From assembly GCA_028293625.1 (NCBI GenBank), contig JAQGOL010000025.1, positions 62,001-126,000 of the forward strand: DNA of 64,000 bases. The letters run 5' to 3'. The translations under genes were made by a program, and so were the position numbers. The DNA comes from Chthoniobacteraceae bacterium. GTDB taxonomy: Bacteria; Verrucomicrobiota; Verrucomicrobiia; Chthoniobacterales; Chthoniobacteraceae. The notes below the pieces were generated by a model, which did no database searches, was not told the DNA's origin, and worked only from the letters and a program-made list of their open reading frames with translations. Shown one piece after another: positions 20,384-30,400 of this stretch. The number at the start of each line of letters is the position of its first letter. Position 1 is the stretch's first letter.

Positions 20384-21871
20384 ATGGCTTATTCCTCTTT
20401 CTCTGAATTTATCGCCGCGCTGGAAAGTGCGGGCGAACTCAAACGGATCCGTGTTCCCGTCGCGACGGAGCTGGAAATTACCGAGTTTGCCGATCGCGAG
20501 ATGAAGTCACCGGGAGGCGGGAAAGCGCTTCTTTTTGAGAAACCAACCGTAAACGGCGTTGTCTCCAAGTTTCCATTGGCGATTAACACGATGGGTTCCA
20601 CCAAGCGGATGGCGATGGCCCTCGGGTTAAAATCAATCGACGAGCTCGCCCAGCAAATGCAGCTCATCTTAAAAGCGAAGCCGCCCAGCAATCTCAAGTC
20701 AGCCTGGGAACTTGCCAAACAAGGATTCGATCTGCTTCATGCCCGCCCCAAGCACGTCAAAACAGGGCCGTGCAAGGAAGTCATTCACCGGTTCCCCTCC
20801 CCTGGCGTCACCCCTTCGTCCCTGCCAACTCTGCTCGATCTGCCCATCCTTAAATGCTGGCCGATGGATGGCGGCCGTTTTATCACTTTTCCCTGCGTGC
20901 ATACGCGCGATCCGGACACCGGCGAGCGCAATCTTGGCATGTATCGGATGCAGATCTTTGATGAACAAACCAGCGGCATGCACTGGCAGGTTCACAAAGT
21001 AGGCGCGCGGCATGGAAAACGGTATTACGAACGTGGGGAACGAATGCCGGTGGCGGTCACCATCGGCGGCGATCCCGCCTATACGATGGCGGCCACGGCG
21101 CCGTTGCCGGACGGGCTTGATGAAATCCTATTCGCGGGCTTCGTGCGCAAGAAATCAGTCGAGCTGGTCAAGTGCGAGACTGTTGATCTGGAAGTGCCGG
21201 CCGATGTCGATTTTGTCCTTGAAGGATATGTGCAGCCGGGCGAGATGAGAGCGGAGGGGCCATTTGGGGATCATACCGGTTTTTATACGCCGGTGGACGA
21301 TTATCCGGTTTTCCACTTAACGGCCATTACCCATCGCCGTGATGCTGTTTATCCATGCACGGTGGTCGGGATTCCGCCAATGGAAGACTTCTATATGGGC
21401 GAGGCAAGTGTGCGGATCTTTTTGCCGGTTTTTAAGATGAACTTTCCGGAGATTGTCGACATGGCGCTTCCGGCCGAAGGGGTTTTCCACAACCTGGTTT
21501 TCGTTTCAATTCGTAAACAGTACCCGTGGCAGGCCTACAAGATCATGCACGGGCTCTGGGGCATGGGGCAGATGATGTTTAGTAAGTACATCATAATCGT
21601 GGATGCGGACTGTAATGTGCATAATACAAGCGAGGTTCTTTTTCGGCTTTGTGCCAATACGGATCCCCAGCGGGATAGCACATTTATAAAAAGTCCGTGT
21701 GATGCGCTCGATCACGCTCCTTCGGTTCCGTGCATTGGCAGTCACATGGGAATCGACGCCACGCGGAAACTTGCGGCCGAGGGTTATCCGCGGGAATGGC
21801 CTGAACTCTTAAAAATGGATGAAACAGTTAAAGCAAAGGTGCATGCGCTGGTTTCAGCGCTCGGAGACTAA
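20384..21871 (+). CDS. UbiD family decarboxylase (menaquinone/ubiquinone pathway type)
   Basis: 495 aa; SFSEFIAALESAGELKRI, GRFITFPCVHTRDPDTGERNLGMYRMQ, AEGPFGDHTGFYTP. Confidence 0.95.
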   Translation: MAYSSFSEFIAALESAGELKRIRVPVATELEITEFADREMKSPGGGKALLFEKPTVNGVVSKFPLAINTMGSTKRMAMALGLKSIDELAQQMQLILKAKPPSNLKSAWELAKQGFDLLHARPKHVKTGPCKEVIHRFPSPGVTPSSLPTLLDLPILKCWPMDGGRFITFPCVHTRDPDTGERNLGMYRMQIFDEQTSGMHWQVHKVGARHGKRYYERGERMPVAVTIGGDPAYTMAATAPLPDGLDEILFAGFVRKKSVELVKCETVDLEVPADVDFVLEGYVQPGEMRAEGPFGDHTGFYTPVDDYPVFHLTAITHRRDAVYPCTVVGIPPMEDFYMGEASVRIFLPVFKMNFPEIVDMALPAEGVFHNLVFVSIRKQYPWQAYKIMHGLWGMGQMMFSKYIIIVDADCNVHNTSEVLFRLCANTDPQRDSTFIKSPCDALDHAPSVPCIGSHMGIDATRKLAAEGYPREWPELLKMDETVKAKVHALVSALGD

Positions 21872-21872
21872 T

Positions 21873-23303
21873 ATGAATATCGAAGAGGAAGTCTGCTCAC
21901 TTCGCGATGAGCTTGAGATTCTAAAAAAACAGATTGCGGGTTTGCAGGAATTTCTCGTCCTCAAACCCGCCGATGAACAAGGAGCCGCGGCGCTCACCAT
22001 TCATTGTCAGTCCCTGACCGTGGAGCGCGATGATGACGAAAACAACGGCTGCGCGCAGATTACCTTCAATAACAACGGGCCTGCCTTCTATCTCTGGCAC
22101 GAGGATGAAGAGGGCAACTCGAACTCCGTGGAGCTTGATTTTGATTCCGAGGGGTTCGGCCATATCTGCATCATTGGCGCCGATGAGCAGCCGCGCCTTG
22201 ATCTCGCAGTCGAAAACGGCGGGCACGGCCGTCTGGGCGTCTTTTCACCGGGTGGCATTCCGTGTGCCGTGGTCAAGGCGATGCCGGGTGGCGGCGCCCT
22301 CTCGGTGCTTGCGCCAAGCGGCAAACCACTCGCGTTTCTTACGAGTGCAAGCGAGCACGGCGGCGAACTCGCCTTGATTAATCATGCTCAGCAAGCCGTT
22401 GCCAAAGCTGTTGCCGCCGAACATGGCGGCATTTTTCTTGCCCGGCGTTGCGACGGCGAAGTGGCCGCCTTTCTCGCCGCGGCCGATGACGGTGGCGTGG
22501 TGACTGTCATGAGCGACAACGACTTCAGCATCGCCCTCCATGCCTCGCCTGAAAATGCACTGCTTGGAATCAGCTGCAGCAGCGATGAGCGCTCAGCCAT
22601 TATTTTAACCACCAGTGCCACGCAAAGCTCCATGCAATTGCGTGGCAACGAAGGCAAACTCGCCGTCCGCCTCACCGCCCATTCCACGGGAAACGGAGTC
22701 GACCTCTTCTCCCCCGAGGGCAACAAGTCGATCTCCATTGACGCGCTTCCCACCGGCGGCCTGATCACCCTTTCCAACCCGGAAGGCAATAACTGCGGAT
22801 TCCTCTCGGCGGGCGCCGAAGGCGGAATGTTCGGGCTGCATCCGCCAAAGAAACCGGCTTCCGACGGGATCATCCTGACGGGCCGGCTCGATGAGGCGGC
22901 GGTGCTTGTGGGTCAGGAGGGAAAAGTGCTCGGTTGGTTTGGCCGTAATGAAGGCGGGGGAAAAGTCATCGTGCGCGCTTCGGGTGAAAGTGATGGAAAC
23001 GCGCAGCTTTTTGCCCATCCACACGGCGCAAATCTTCTCCTGCAAGGCGCTGACGGCCTTTTGCAAGCCGGTTTCGGCACAACGCCCGATGGCGGGCAGC
23101 TTGCTATTTATAATGAGCTCGGCATTGAACGCGCCCACCTGGCCGTGGCGCGCGACGGCGGCGCCCTCAAGTTAAACTGGGGCGGCACCATGGCGGTCGC
23201 CGCTCTCGGCACCGATCACGGCGGTGCGATTGTCACCTACGACGAGGACGGCGAGGTGCGCGCTTCGCTTCCAGCCCGCGGCGATTGCCTGGAGGACGAA
23301 TAG
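21873..23303 (+). CDS. Hypothetical repeat protein with about 17 degenerate 20-24 aa 'GG' repeats
   Basis: 476 aa; repeated xLxVxxxxGxxxAxLxxxxxGG units visible across the whole protein; starts 1 nt after the ubiD stop. Confidence 0.85.
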   Translation: MNIEEEVCSLRDELEILKKQIAGLQEFLVLKPADEQGAAALTIHCQSLTVERDDDENNGCAQITFNNNGPAFYLWHEDEEGNSNSVELDFDSEGFGHICIIGADEQPRLDLAVENGGHGRLGVFSPGGIPCAVVKAMPGGGALSVLAPSGKPLAFLTSASEHGGELALINHAQQAVAKAVAAEHGGIFLARRCDGEVAAFLAAADDGGVVTVMSDNDFSIALHASPENALLGISCSSDERSAIILTTSATQSSMQLRGNEGKLAVRLTAHSTGNGVDLFSPEGNKSISIDALPTGGLITLSNPEGNNCGFLSAGAEGGMFGLHPPKKPASDGIILTGRLDEAAVLVGQEGKVLGWFGRNEGGGKVIVRASGESDGNAQLFAHPHGANLLLQGADGLLQAGFGTTPDGGQLAIYNELGIERAHLAVARDGGALKLNWGGTMAVAALGTDHGGAIVTYDEDGEVRASLPARGDCLEDE

Positions 23304-23312
23304 GCGCCGGAC

Positions 23313-26003
23313 TTATTTGATCCGGTCGGATTGGAGGTAGGCGGCGATATCGGCGATCGATTGAGGAGTTAATCCAAGGGTATCAGCCGAGAACATCAGG
23401 GAGCGGGTCATCGGCGTAATGACCTTGATCAATTTCCGTGGCACCGTTTGGGTCTGGCCGCCGATCGACTTGATCAGCACCGGGTCGTCATTGGTCATCA
23501 CGATTCCGTCAATAATAATTCCGTCGTTGGTTTCAAGACGGTTCCATTCAAATCCATGAGAAATTTCCGCCGAGGGATTGAGCATGGAATTGAGGATGAC
23601 TTCGCGTGGTTGCGTTTTTCCAAACGCGGTCAGATCGGGACCAAATTCAGCCCCTTGTTTGCCGATCTTATGGCAGGCATAACAGACGACGATCGCGGCC
23701 TCGCCCGTTTTGACATCGCCTTTTAAGGCAAGAATCTCAGCGGCAGGCGGCAGTTTTGAAACCCCCGCGACCGGCTCGGGCGAGATCACGCTAACCAAGG
23801 CAACCGGAGGTTTGGCCAGGCCGCGTGCGATCATCATTTCAGCCACGCCGTGTTCGCGCCAATCGTTGCCCTTTCGGCTGTTCAACCACCAGACCGCCTC
23901 GGTGTGCAAAGGGAATCCTTTGTCGGCAGCCAGGTCGGCCATCGCCATTGCCGCTTCCGGTGTTTTCACAAACGCGATGGCGTTCATCATCAACGCGCGC
24001 TGGGCTTTGCTGAGATTGGGTGAAAGGGCGCGCGTTTTAAAATCAGCGACCGCCTCGGGAGCGCCCAGCCGCCACGCCATCCAGGCAAACGCTTCACTCC
24101 ATTGCCCGGCCACCGTTCCCGCCGATTTGGAGAGTGCGGCATAAATCTCGTTTTCCTTGCCTTCGCAACCCGTGCCGAAAGCCTCCAGATAAGTCCGATC
24201 AACGCCATCGAAACCACGGGCGATCTTCAGCAAAGTATCGCGGCTCTGCTCCAGTGGCAGATCGCGCATCGTGAGCGCCACTTCCCGGCGGATCGCGGCC
24301 GATTTATCATCAGCCAAACGCGCAGCCATCGCCGCCACGTTTTGATTGGCACGCCGCAATGCCCGGTAAGCGACCAGCCGGACACTGTCGTTTTCGGAAT
24401 CAAGCAACGGGGTCACCTTCGCAACTCCGGAATCGCCCATCTGCGCCAGCAACCATTCGGCACGCGCGACAATGAACGGATTGCCGTCCTCAAGCAGCGC
24501 GGCCACGGCGGGCACCGCTTTCGCCCCCTGCTCCTTGAGAAGGACAAACCCGCTGTTGCGCACATTAACCGCCGGACTTTTTAACGCCTCGATCTGCCCC
24601 TCGATGGTGGCCAGATCAAACTTGGGCACCTGGGATTTGAAATTCTTTGGCGCGATCCGGTAGATCGTGCCCGAGATGGTTTTATCGAGATCGGAGTGGC
24701 CGCCAACGCGCGGGTCGAACCAATCGGCAATGTAAATGGCGCCGTCAGGCCCGACCGTCACATCGGAAGGACGAAACCGGGTCTTGAGTTCGTCATTGGC
24801 TTTGCCGCCCTGGAAATCCGAGCCGGCAAATTCCTTTTCCTTGTTTGACGTCGCGAAATCAAAGCGCTCGAGCTTGAAGCCGGCGCCGTCGGGTTTGGGC
24901 AGATAACCAAACACCACGTTGCGCCCGGCTTCGCACGTCAGAAGCAAGCCTGCCCATTTTTTCCCAAGGGCGCCGTTTTCATAAAAGGCGACGCCGGTAG
25001 GCGAGCCGCCGCCGTAAACATCGCCCGGAGGCATCGTGCCGGGATCTTCCTGGCGCCATTCAGCGGTGGGCACATCCTGGCCCGGGCGTTTATCAGCGCC
25101 CCAGCTCCGTTTTCCGTCACGCGAAGCGAATCCGGCATTGCCATATTCGAGCACGGCCGTCACCCGGCAGGCAGGTGGATCGTCGTTGTCGCTCTGAAAA
25201 ATGTCGCCCAGCGAGTTGACCGCCTGCTCAAAACTGTTGCGGTAATTATGCCCGATAACGGTGACGTTGGAGCCGTCCGGGTTCATTCGAGCGCTGAATC
25301 CGCCGATCCAGACATGCCCGTCGTCGCTCTTCTGGCCCGCGATTTTCGTCGCATCGGCCACCTGCTTTGTCGCATCGCCGTGCTCATACGGGCTCCCGAT
25401 CCGGAACGTTTTGCCGGACTTATCGGTAAAAAGCGCACCCGTGTTGCCTTGATTAAAATACCAAAGTCCATCGGGACCAGCCGTCACGGAGTGCAGGCTG
25501 TGATCGTGATTGCGTCCATTGAACCCTGTCAGCAGCACCTCGCGTTTATCAATGGCGGCATCGAATTTTCCGTCTCCGTTCACATCGGTGTAAACAATGA
25601 GATCCGGCGGTTGTGAAACGATGACCTTGTTGCCAAGCACCGCCACGCCGAGCGGTGCCAGCAGGTTTTCTTCCTGCACAAAGACCGTGCTCTTGTCCGC
25701 TTTGCCATCGTGATCGCTGTCTTCGAGCACCACGACGCGGTCGCCTTCCTTGCGCCGGGTGGCATGGCTGCGGTAGTTGACGCCTTCGGCCACCCAAAGC
25801 CGGCCGTCTTTATCAAAATCGATGTTGGTCGGGTTATAAAAAAGCGGCGTCGTCGCCCAAACAGTTACTTCAAACTCCTCGGGCACGGTAAACATTTCCG
25901 CCGGCACCAGCGTCGGCAACGGAGCGCTCTGAGCAACGGCGGTGGAAATCGACGCTGCCAAAAAAAGAGGGGCAACGGGCAGCCAAAAAGAGAGTTTGTA
26001 CAT
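23313..26003 (-). CDS. PVC-type heme-binding CxxCH protein (secreted propeller + HEAT + cytochrome c)
   Basis: MYKLSFWLPVAPLFLAASISTAVAQ signal; FDKDGRLWVAEGVNYRSH propeller start; heme motif CYACH; HEAT-like repeats; start trimmed from 26213. Confidence 0.92.
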   Translation of the reverse strand: MYKLSFWLPVAPLFLAASISTAVAQSAPLPTLVPAEMFTVPEEFEVTVWATTPLFYNPTNIDFDKDGRLWVAEGVNYRSHATRRKEGDRVVVLEDSDHDGKADKSTVFVQEENLLAPLGVAVLGNKVIVSQPPDLIVYTDVNGDGKFDAAIDKREVLLTGFNGRNHDHSLHSVTAGPDGLWYFNQGNTGALFTDKSGKTFRIGSPYEHGDATKQVADATKIAGQKSDDGHVWIGGFSARMNPDGSNVTVIGHNYRNSFEQAVNSLGDIFQSDNDDPPACRVTAVLEYGNAGFASRDGKRSWGADKRPGQDVPTAEWRQEDPGTMPPGDVYGGGSPTGVAFYENGALGKKWAGLLLTCEAGRNVVFGYLPKPDGAGFKLERFDFATSNKEKEFAGSDFQGGKANDELKTRFRPSDVTVGPDGAIYIADWFDPRVGGHSDLDKTISGTIYRIAPKNFKSQVPKFDLATIEGQIEALKSPAVNVRNSGFVLLKEQGAKAVPAVAALLEDGNPFIVARAEWLLAQMGDSGVAKVTPLLDSENDSVRLVAYRALRRANQNVAAMAARLADDKSAAIRREVALTMRDLPLEQSRDTLLKIARGFDGVDRTYLEAFGTGCEGKENEIYAALSKSAGTVAGQWSEAFAWMAWRLGAPEAVADFKTRALSPNLSKAQRALMMNAIAFVKTPEAAMAMADLAADKGFPLHTEAVWWLNSRKGNDWREHGVAEMMIARGLAKPPVALVSVISPEPVAGVSKLPPAAEILALKGDVKTGEAAIVVCYACHKIGKQGAEFGPDLTAFGKTQPREVILNSMLNPSAEISHGFEWNRLETNDGIIIDGIVMTNDDPVLIKSIGGQTQTVPRKLIKVITPMTRSLMFSADTLGLTPQSIADIAAYLQSDRIK

Positions 26004-26136
26004 GGGAAAAGCAAAGACGGGGGAACCGGCGGGGAAATTGTTTTTCAGAATGGACCGGCCTCGTCGAGCGGCTAAAGCGCCCAAACATCGAGCAATTTTC
26101 TGGCGGCAATGCAGCTTCTCATTCATTGAGGCAGCC

Positions 26137-27387
26137 ATGAAAAGCCCGACTTGGTGCGTTGCCCCCTTCACCCTTGCCTGCCTGCTCGCTTTTACCCTCT
26201 CGAGCCCTGGCAAGTCCGCCGATTATTTCCCGTTGCCGGACAAGGACGGCGGATGGCGGACATTAAAAGAGCCGGCCCAAATCCGCGAACTGGCGGGAAT
26301 GAATGCCGCGCGGCTCGACCAGGCCTTTGAATTCACGCAACGCTGCAGCCAGAACGGAGGACTGCTGGTTGTGCGCCACGGCTACCTGGTTCTTGAAAAG
26401 TATTTCGGCCGGGCGCACCGCAATGCGAATCCGGACATGGCTTCGACGGGAAAAGCTTATACCAGCATCGCGTGCGGGATCATGCTGAACGAATTTCACG
26501 ATAAGATTCCTGACGGGCTCGACCAGAAGGTGTTTACCGAGACATATCTTCCCGAAGCCTTTCCGCTGGACGATCCACGCAAGGCCGGCATTTCGCTTGG
26601 TCAACTGCTCTGCATGTCGGCCGGCTACCATGGCGAAGGCGGCAGCCCCGGAGTTGTAAAGGGTGAAGTGGTGCCGCTCAAACCCATTCCCGGCCAGGAT
26701 CTGCGCGATCTCGATCTCTCCTCCATCCGCACGCCGCTCTGGACCGAGCCCGGTGCCGGTTATTCCTATTCCTCCCCGGCCCCGCACATTGCCTCGATCG
26801 TGCTGCGGCATGTAACCGGCATGAAGCTTCAGGATTACATTAACGAGCGGATGGCAAAACCGATGGGCTGGGGAGAATGGGCTTATTGCCTGCATCGCGG
26901 AGAACTGACCCTGCCCAATGCCAACGGAGCCGGAAGCATCGCGGTCCACGCCACCGACGCCGTGCGCTTTGGTTACTGCCTTCTTCATCATGGCGCGTGG
27001 GGAGATAAACAGGTGGTTCCCGCTGAATACGTCGCCTTGTGCAACCAGCCCTCCCCCTACAATCCGCACACTCCTTTTAGCCTCATGTTTGAAAACAATA
27101 GCGACGGCCATGTTGCAGGCGCGCCCCGCGATGCTTTCTTCAAATCCGGTGCCGGTGGATTCGGCATCTTCGTGGTCCCCTCGCTCGACCTGGTGATTTA
27201 CAAACTCGGCGGCAAAGATTCCCAGTATGCCCCGGAGCTGACCGGCATCCCGCAAACTTTTGCCTACGATGGTTCCCGCGACAAATGGACCCCGATTGCG
27301 CGGACCCCGTTTAATGAAGGAAGCATGGGTGGCGATGACGGCTTGCGGCGGGTCCTTGAAATGGTGGCCGCCGCCGTGTGCGATTAA
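26137..27387 (+). CDS. Secreted beta-lactamase-family serine hydrolase
   Basis: Signal peptide; SxxK (STGKAY), YSYSS, C-terminal beta-lactamase/class C fold features; start trimmed from 25942. Confidence 0.85.
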   Translation: MKSPTWCVAPFTLACLLAFTLSSPGKSADYFPLPDKDGGWRTLKEPAQIRELAGMNAARLDQAFEFTQRCSQNGGLLVVRHGYLVLEKYFGRAHRNANPDMASTGKAYTSIACGIMLNEFHDKIPDGLDQKVFTETYLPEAFPLDDPRKAGISLGQLLCMSAGYHGEGGSPGVVKGEVVPLKPIPGQDLRDLDLSSIRTPLWTEPGAGYSYSSPAPHIASIVLRHVTGMKLQDYINERMAKPMGWGEWAYCLHRGELTLPNANGAGSIAVHATDAVRFGYCLLHHGAWGDKQVVPAEYVALCNQPSPYNPHTPFSLMFENNSDGHVAGAPRDAFFKSGAGGFGIFVVPSLDLVIYKLGGKDSQYAPELTGIPQTFAYDGSRDKWTPIARTPFNEGSMGGDDGLRRVLEMVAAAVCD

Positions 27388-27439
27388 AAAAGCGCACAAG
27401 TGTTGACCCCGCGCGGGTCGCCGGTGGACGCGGGCGGGA

Positions 27440-30400
27440 ATGGCTCTTACTATTCGCGCAACTTTTTGCATGTCGGACCATCCCGCTTCCAGCTCGACCC
27501 CGCCCAGTGCCCGGCTCCCTGATCAACAGGGGTTTAATCGCATCATGCACCGGGCGACCATTGCAGTGATTGCCGTGCTGGGATTGCCGGCGATTGGCTT
27601 GCTGATGATGGTCGTTTTTCTTCTGCATTCGGCGGACCGGGTCGAGTACACGGAAAAGGTCATCGCGGAGGTGCATTTGCTTGAAAAGACCGTGCTCGAC
27701 ATGGAAACCGGTTTGCGCGGATTTGAGCTGACCGGCGATGCACGATTTCTGGAGCCGCTCGCCGCCGGAGAGAAGGGTCTCAATGAACGGCTCAACTCCC
27801 TTTCTTCCCTCGTCGAGGAAAGTTCCACCCAAACCGTTGCGGCCCAAAGACTCCGCCTTGAGATTTTAAGGTGGGAATATTTTAGCCAGGAAGCGCTTGC
27901 CCTGCAGCATGTCCGGGGAGAAACCGCCCGCGACATTAATTTTGAACTTCGCGGGAAGCGGATCATGGATTCGTTCCGCGACGGCGCTGAACGGATGATC
28001 GAGACGGAGACGCAGTTGCTTGGCCGGCAAACGCTTTTCCTGCACCGGGCGCGCATGGCGCTTTTCATCGCGATGGCGCTCTTTGTGGTTCCCGGCATCC
28101 CCCTGGCGCTCAAGTGGCTGCGGCGATTGCTCCGGCGTGCAAGCGACACCTATCGCGCCAGTCTCGTCGCGGCGGAAATTCGCGCCAATGAGCTCCATGT
28201 CGCCCTGCGTTCGATCGGCGACGCGGTGGTGACGACAAATGCGACGGGCGAAGTGATTTTCCTCAACCCGGTCGCCGAGCGGCTAATGGGCTGGCCAAAC
28301 AAAGAGGCGTATGGCAGGCCCTTGGTGGAAGTTTTTAAGATTTTTAATGAATACACCGGCGCGCCTTCGGAAAACCCGGTTGTCCGCGTTTTGCGTGAAA
28401 GAATTGTCGTGGGGCTTGCCAACCATACTGTGCTCCGTTCGCGCAACGGGCAGGAAACGCCTATTGAAGACAGCGCGGCGCCAATCATTGATGACGCCGG
28501 GGAAATGCATGGCGTCATCCTTGTGTTTCACGACGTCGCCAAGAAACGCCAGGTTGAACGCCAGCTGGCCGACGCGGAATGGCGTTCCCGTGTTGCCCTT
28601 GAAATCGGCGACGCCTGCGCATGGGTCTGGGAGATTGAACAGGACTTGGTGACCGGCGATGCGATGCTCTCAAAACTCTTCGGAGTGCCGCTTGAGAAAT
28701 GTCTCGCGGGCGAAAAAATCGCCGTGTTCTTCCACTCAATCCATGAGGGGGACCGAGCCCGGGCCATGGCGGCCATTCAGGAGTCGATTTCCAGCCGCCA
28801 GATGTATGAGGCCGATTACCGGGTCCGTGGCGAGGACGGCATTGTGCGGTGGATCCATGCGCGAGGCCGGATGGAGCTTAATGAAGCGGGAAAACCGGGA
28901 CGCGTGATCAGTTTTCTCACCGACATCACCACCGCCCGCCAAACCGAGCAGACATTAAAAGAAAGCGAGCAGCTCTTCCGTTTTCTCAACGAATTCGGCG
29001 AATGCACGCGCAAGCTTTCCGATCCACGGGAGATCCTGACCACGGCGGCACGCCTGCTTGGCGAACATCTGAGGGTCTCGCGGTGCGCTTACGCCCATGT
29101 TGAGACAGACACCGAACATTTCACCATTCGGGGTGATTACACCAATGGCTGCGCCAGCACGGTTGGCGATTATCGTCTCTCCCTTTTTGGCTCGCGCGCG
29201 GTCGCGGAAATGCGCGGAGGGCGCACGCTGGTCATTCGCGACGTCGACCTGGAATTGACGGCCGACTCCGGCGCGGAAATGTTCAACGCCATCGCAGTCA
29301 AAGCCATCGTCTGTTGTCCGCTCATCAAAGAAGGCGCTCTGCGGGCGATGATGGCGGTCCATCAAATCACGCCGCGCGATTGGACTCCGTATGAGATCAC
29401 GCTCGTTGAAGAAGTCGTTGAGCGCTGCTGGGCCACGATTGAACGGGCACGGGCCGAAGCTGAGATTCGCGAACAAGCGCGGCTTTCCGCTTTGCGGGCC
29501 GATATCGCGGCGCACCTCGCATTTGGCGATAAGATAGAGCGGATTTTACAAAGCTGCTGCCAGCGGCTGGTGGACCGTCTTGACGCCGCCATCGCGCGTG
29601 TTTGGACGCTTAATCCAAGAGAAGCGGTGCTGGAGTTGCGTGCGAGCGCCGGCGTGTTGGCTCACCTTGACGGCCCTCATTCGCGCATCCCGGTCGGCCA
29701 GGCCGTAGCCGGCCGCATCGCTCAGAGCCAGCAGCCTTACACGACCGATGACGTGTCGCTCAATTCCAATTTTAAAGATCCCGAATGGTTGAAGAGCGAG
29801 GGCATCAAAGCTTTTGCCGGGTATCCGCTGATCGTTGAGGGGCGCCTTATTGGTGTATTTGCGATCTTTTCCCGCCAGACGCTCTCCGATGCGGTGCTCG
29901 CGGATCTGACCGCCATTGCCGACGGAATCTCCCAATGCATCGAGCGCAAGCGCGCGGAGAGCGCCTTGCATGCGAGCGAAAATCTTAAGAGCGCAATCCT
30001 TGATACCTCGCTCGACGGATTCGTGCTCATGGACCACGAGGGAATCATCGTCGATTGGAACCCGGCGGCGGAACGCATTTTTAGAATCGCGCGGCCGGCG
30101 GCGGTCGGCCAATCGCTTGGCGACACCATTGTGCCTGTCGCCATGCGCGAACGGCATCGGAGCGGACTCCAACGTTATATTGCCACCCGCGAGGCACGCA
30201 TTCTGGGCCGCCGTTACGAGATGCCTGCGTTGCGTGCCGATGGCGAAGAATTCTCCTGTGAGATTTCGATCACCCACATTCCGGGCACTGAACCGCCGCT
30301 CTTTGCGGGCTACCTGCGCGATATTTCGGAACGCAAACAGGCTGAAGCGGAACTGCACGCCGCCACCGAGCGGGCCGAGGCTGGAGCGCTCGCGGTGGCC

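Noticed and set aside
26263-27471. 402-aa ORF antisense to the serine hydrolase
   Set aside because: Shadow of a strongly supported + strand CDS; no recognisable domain
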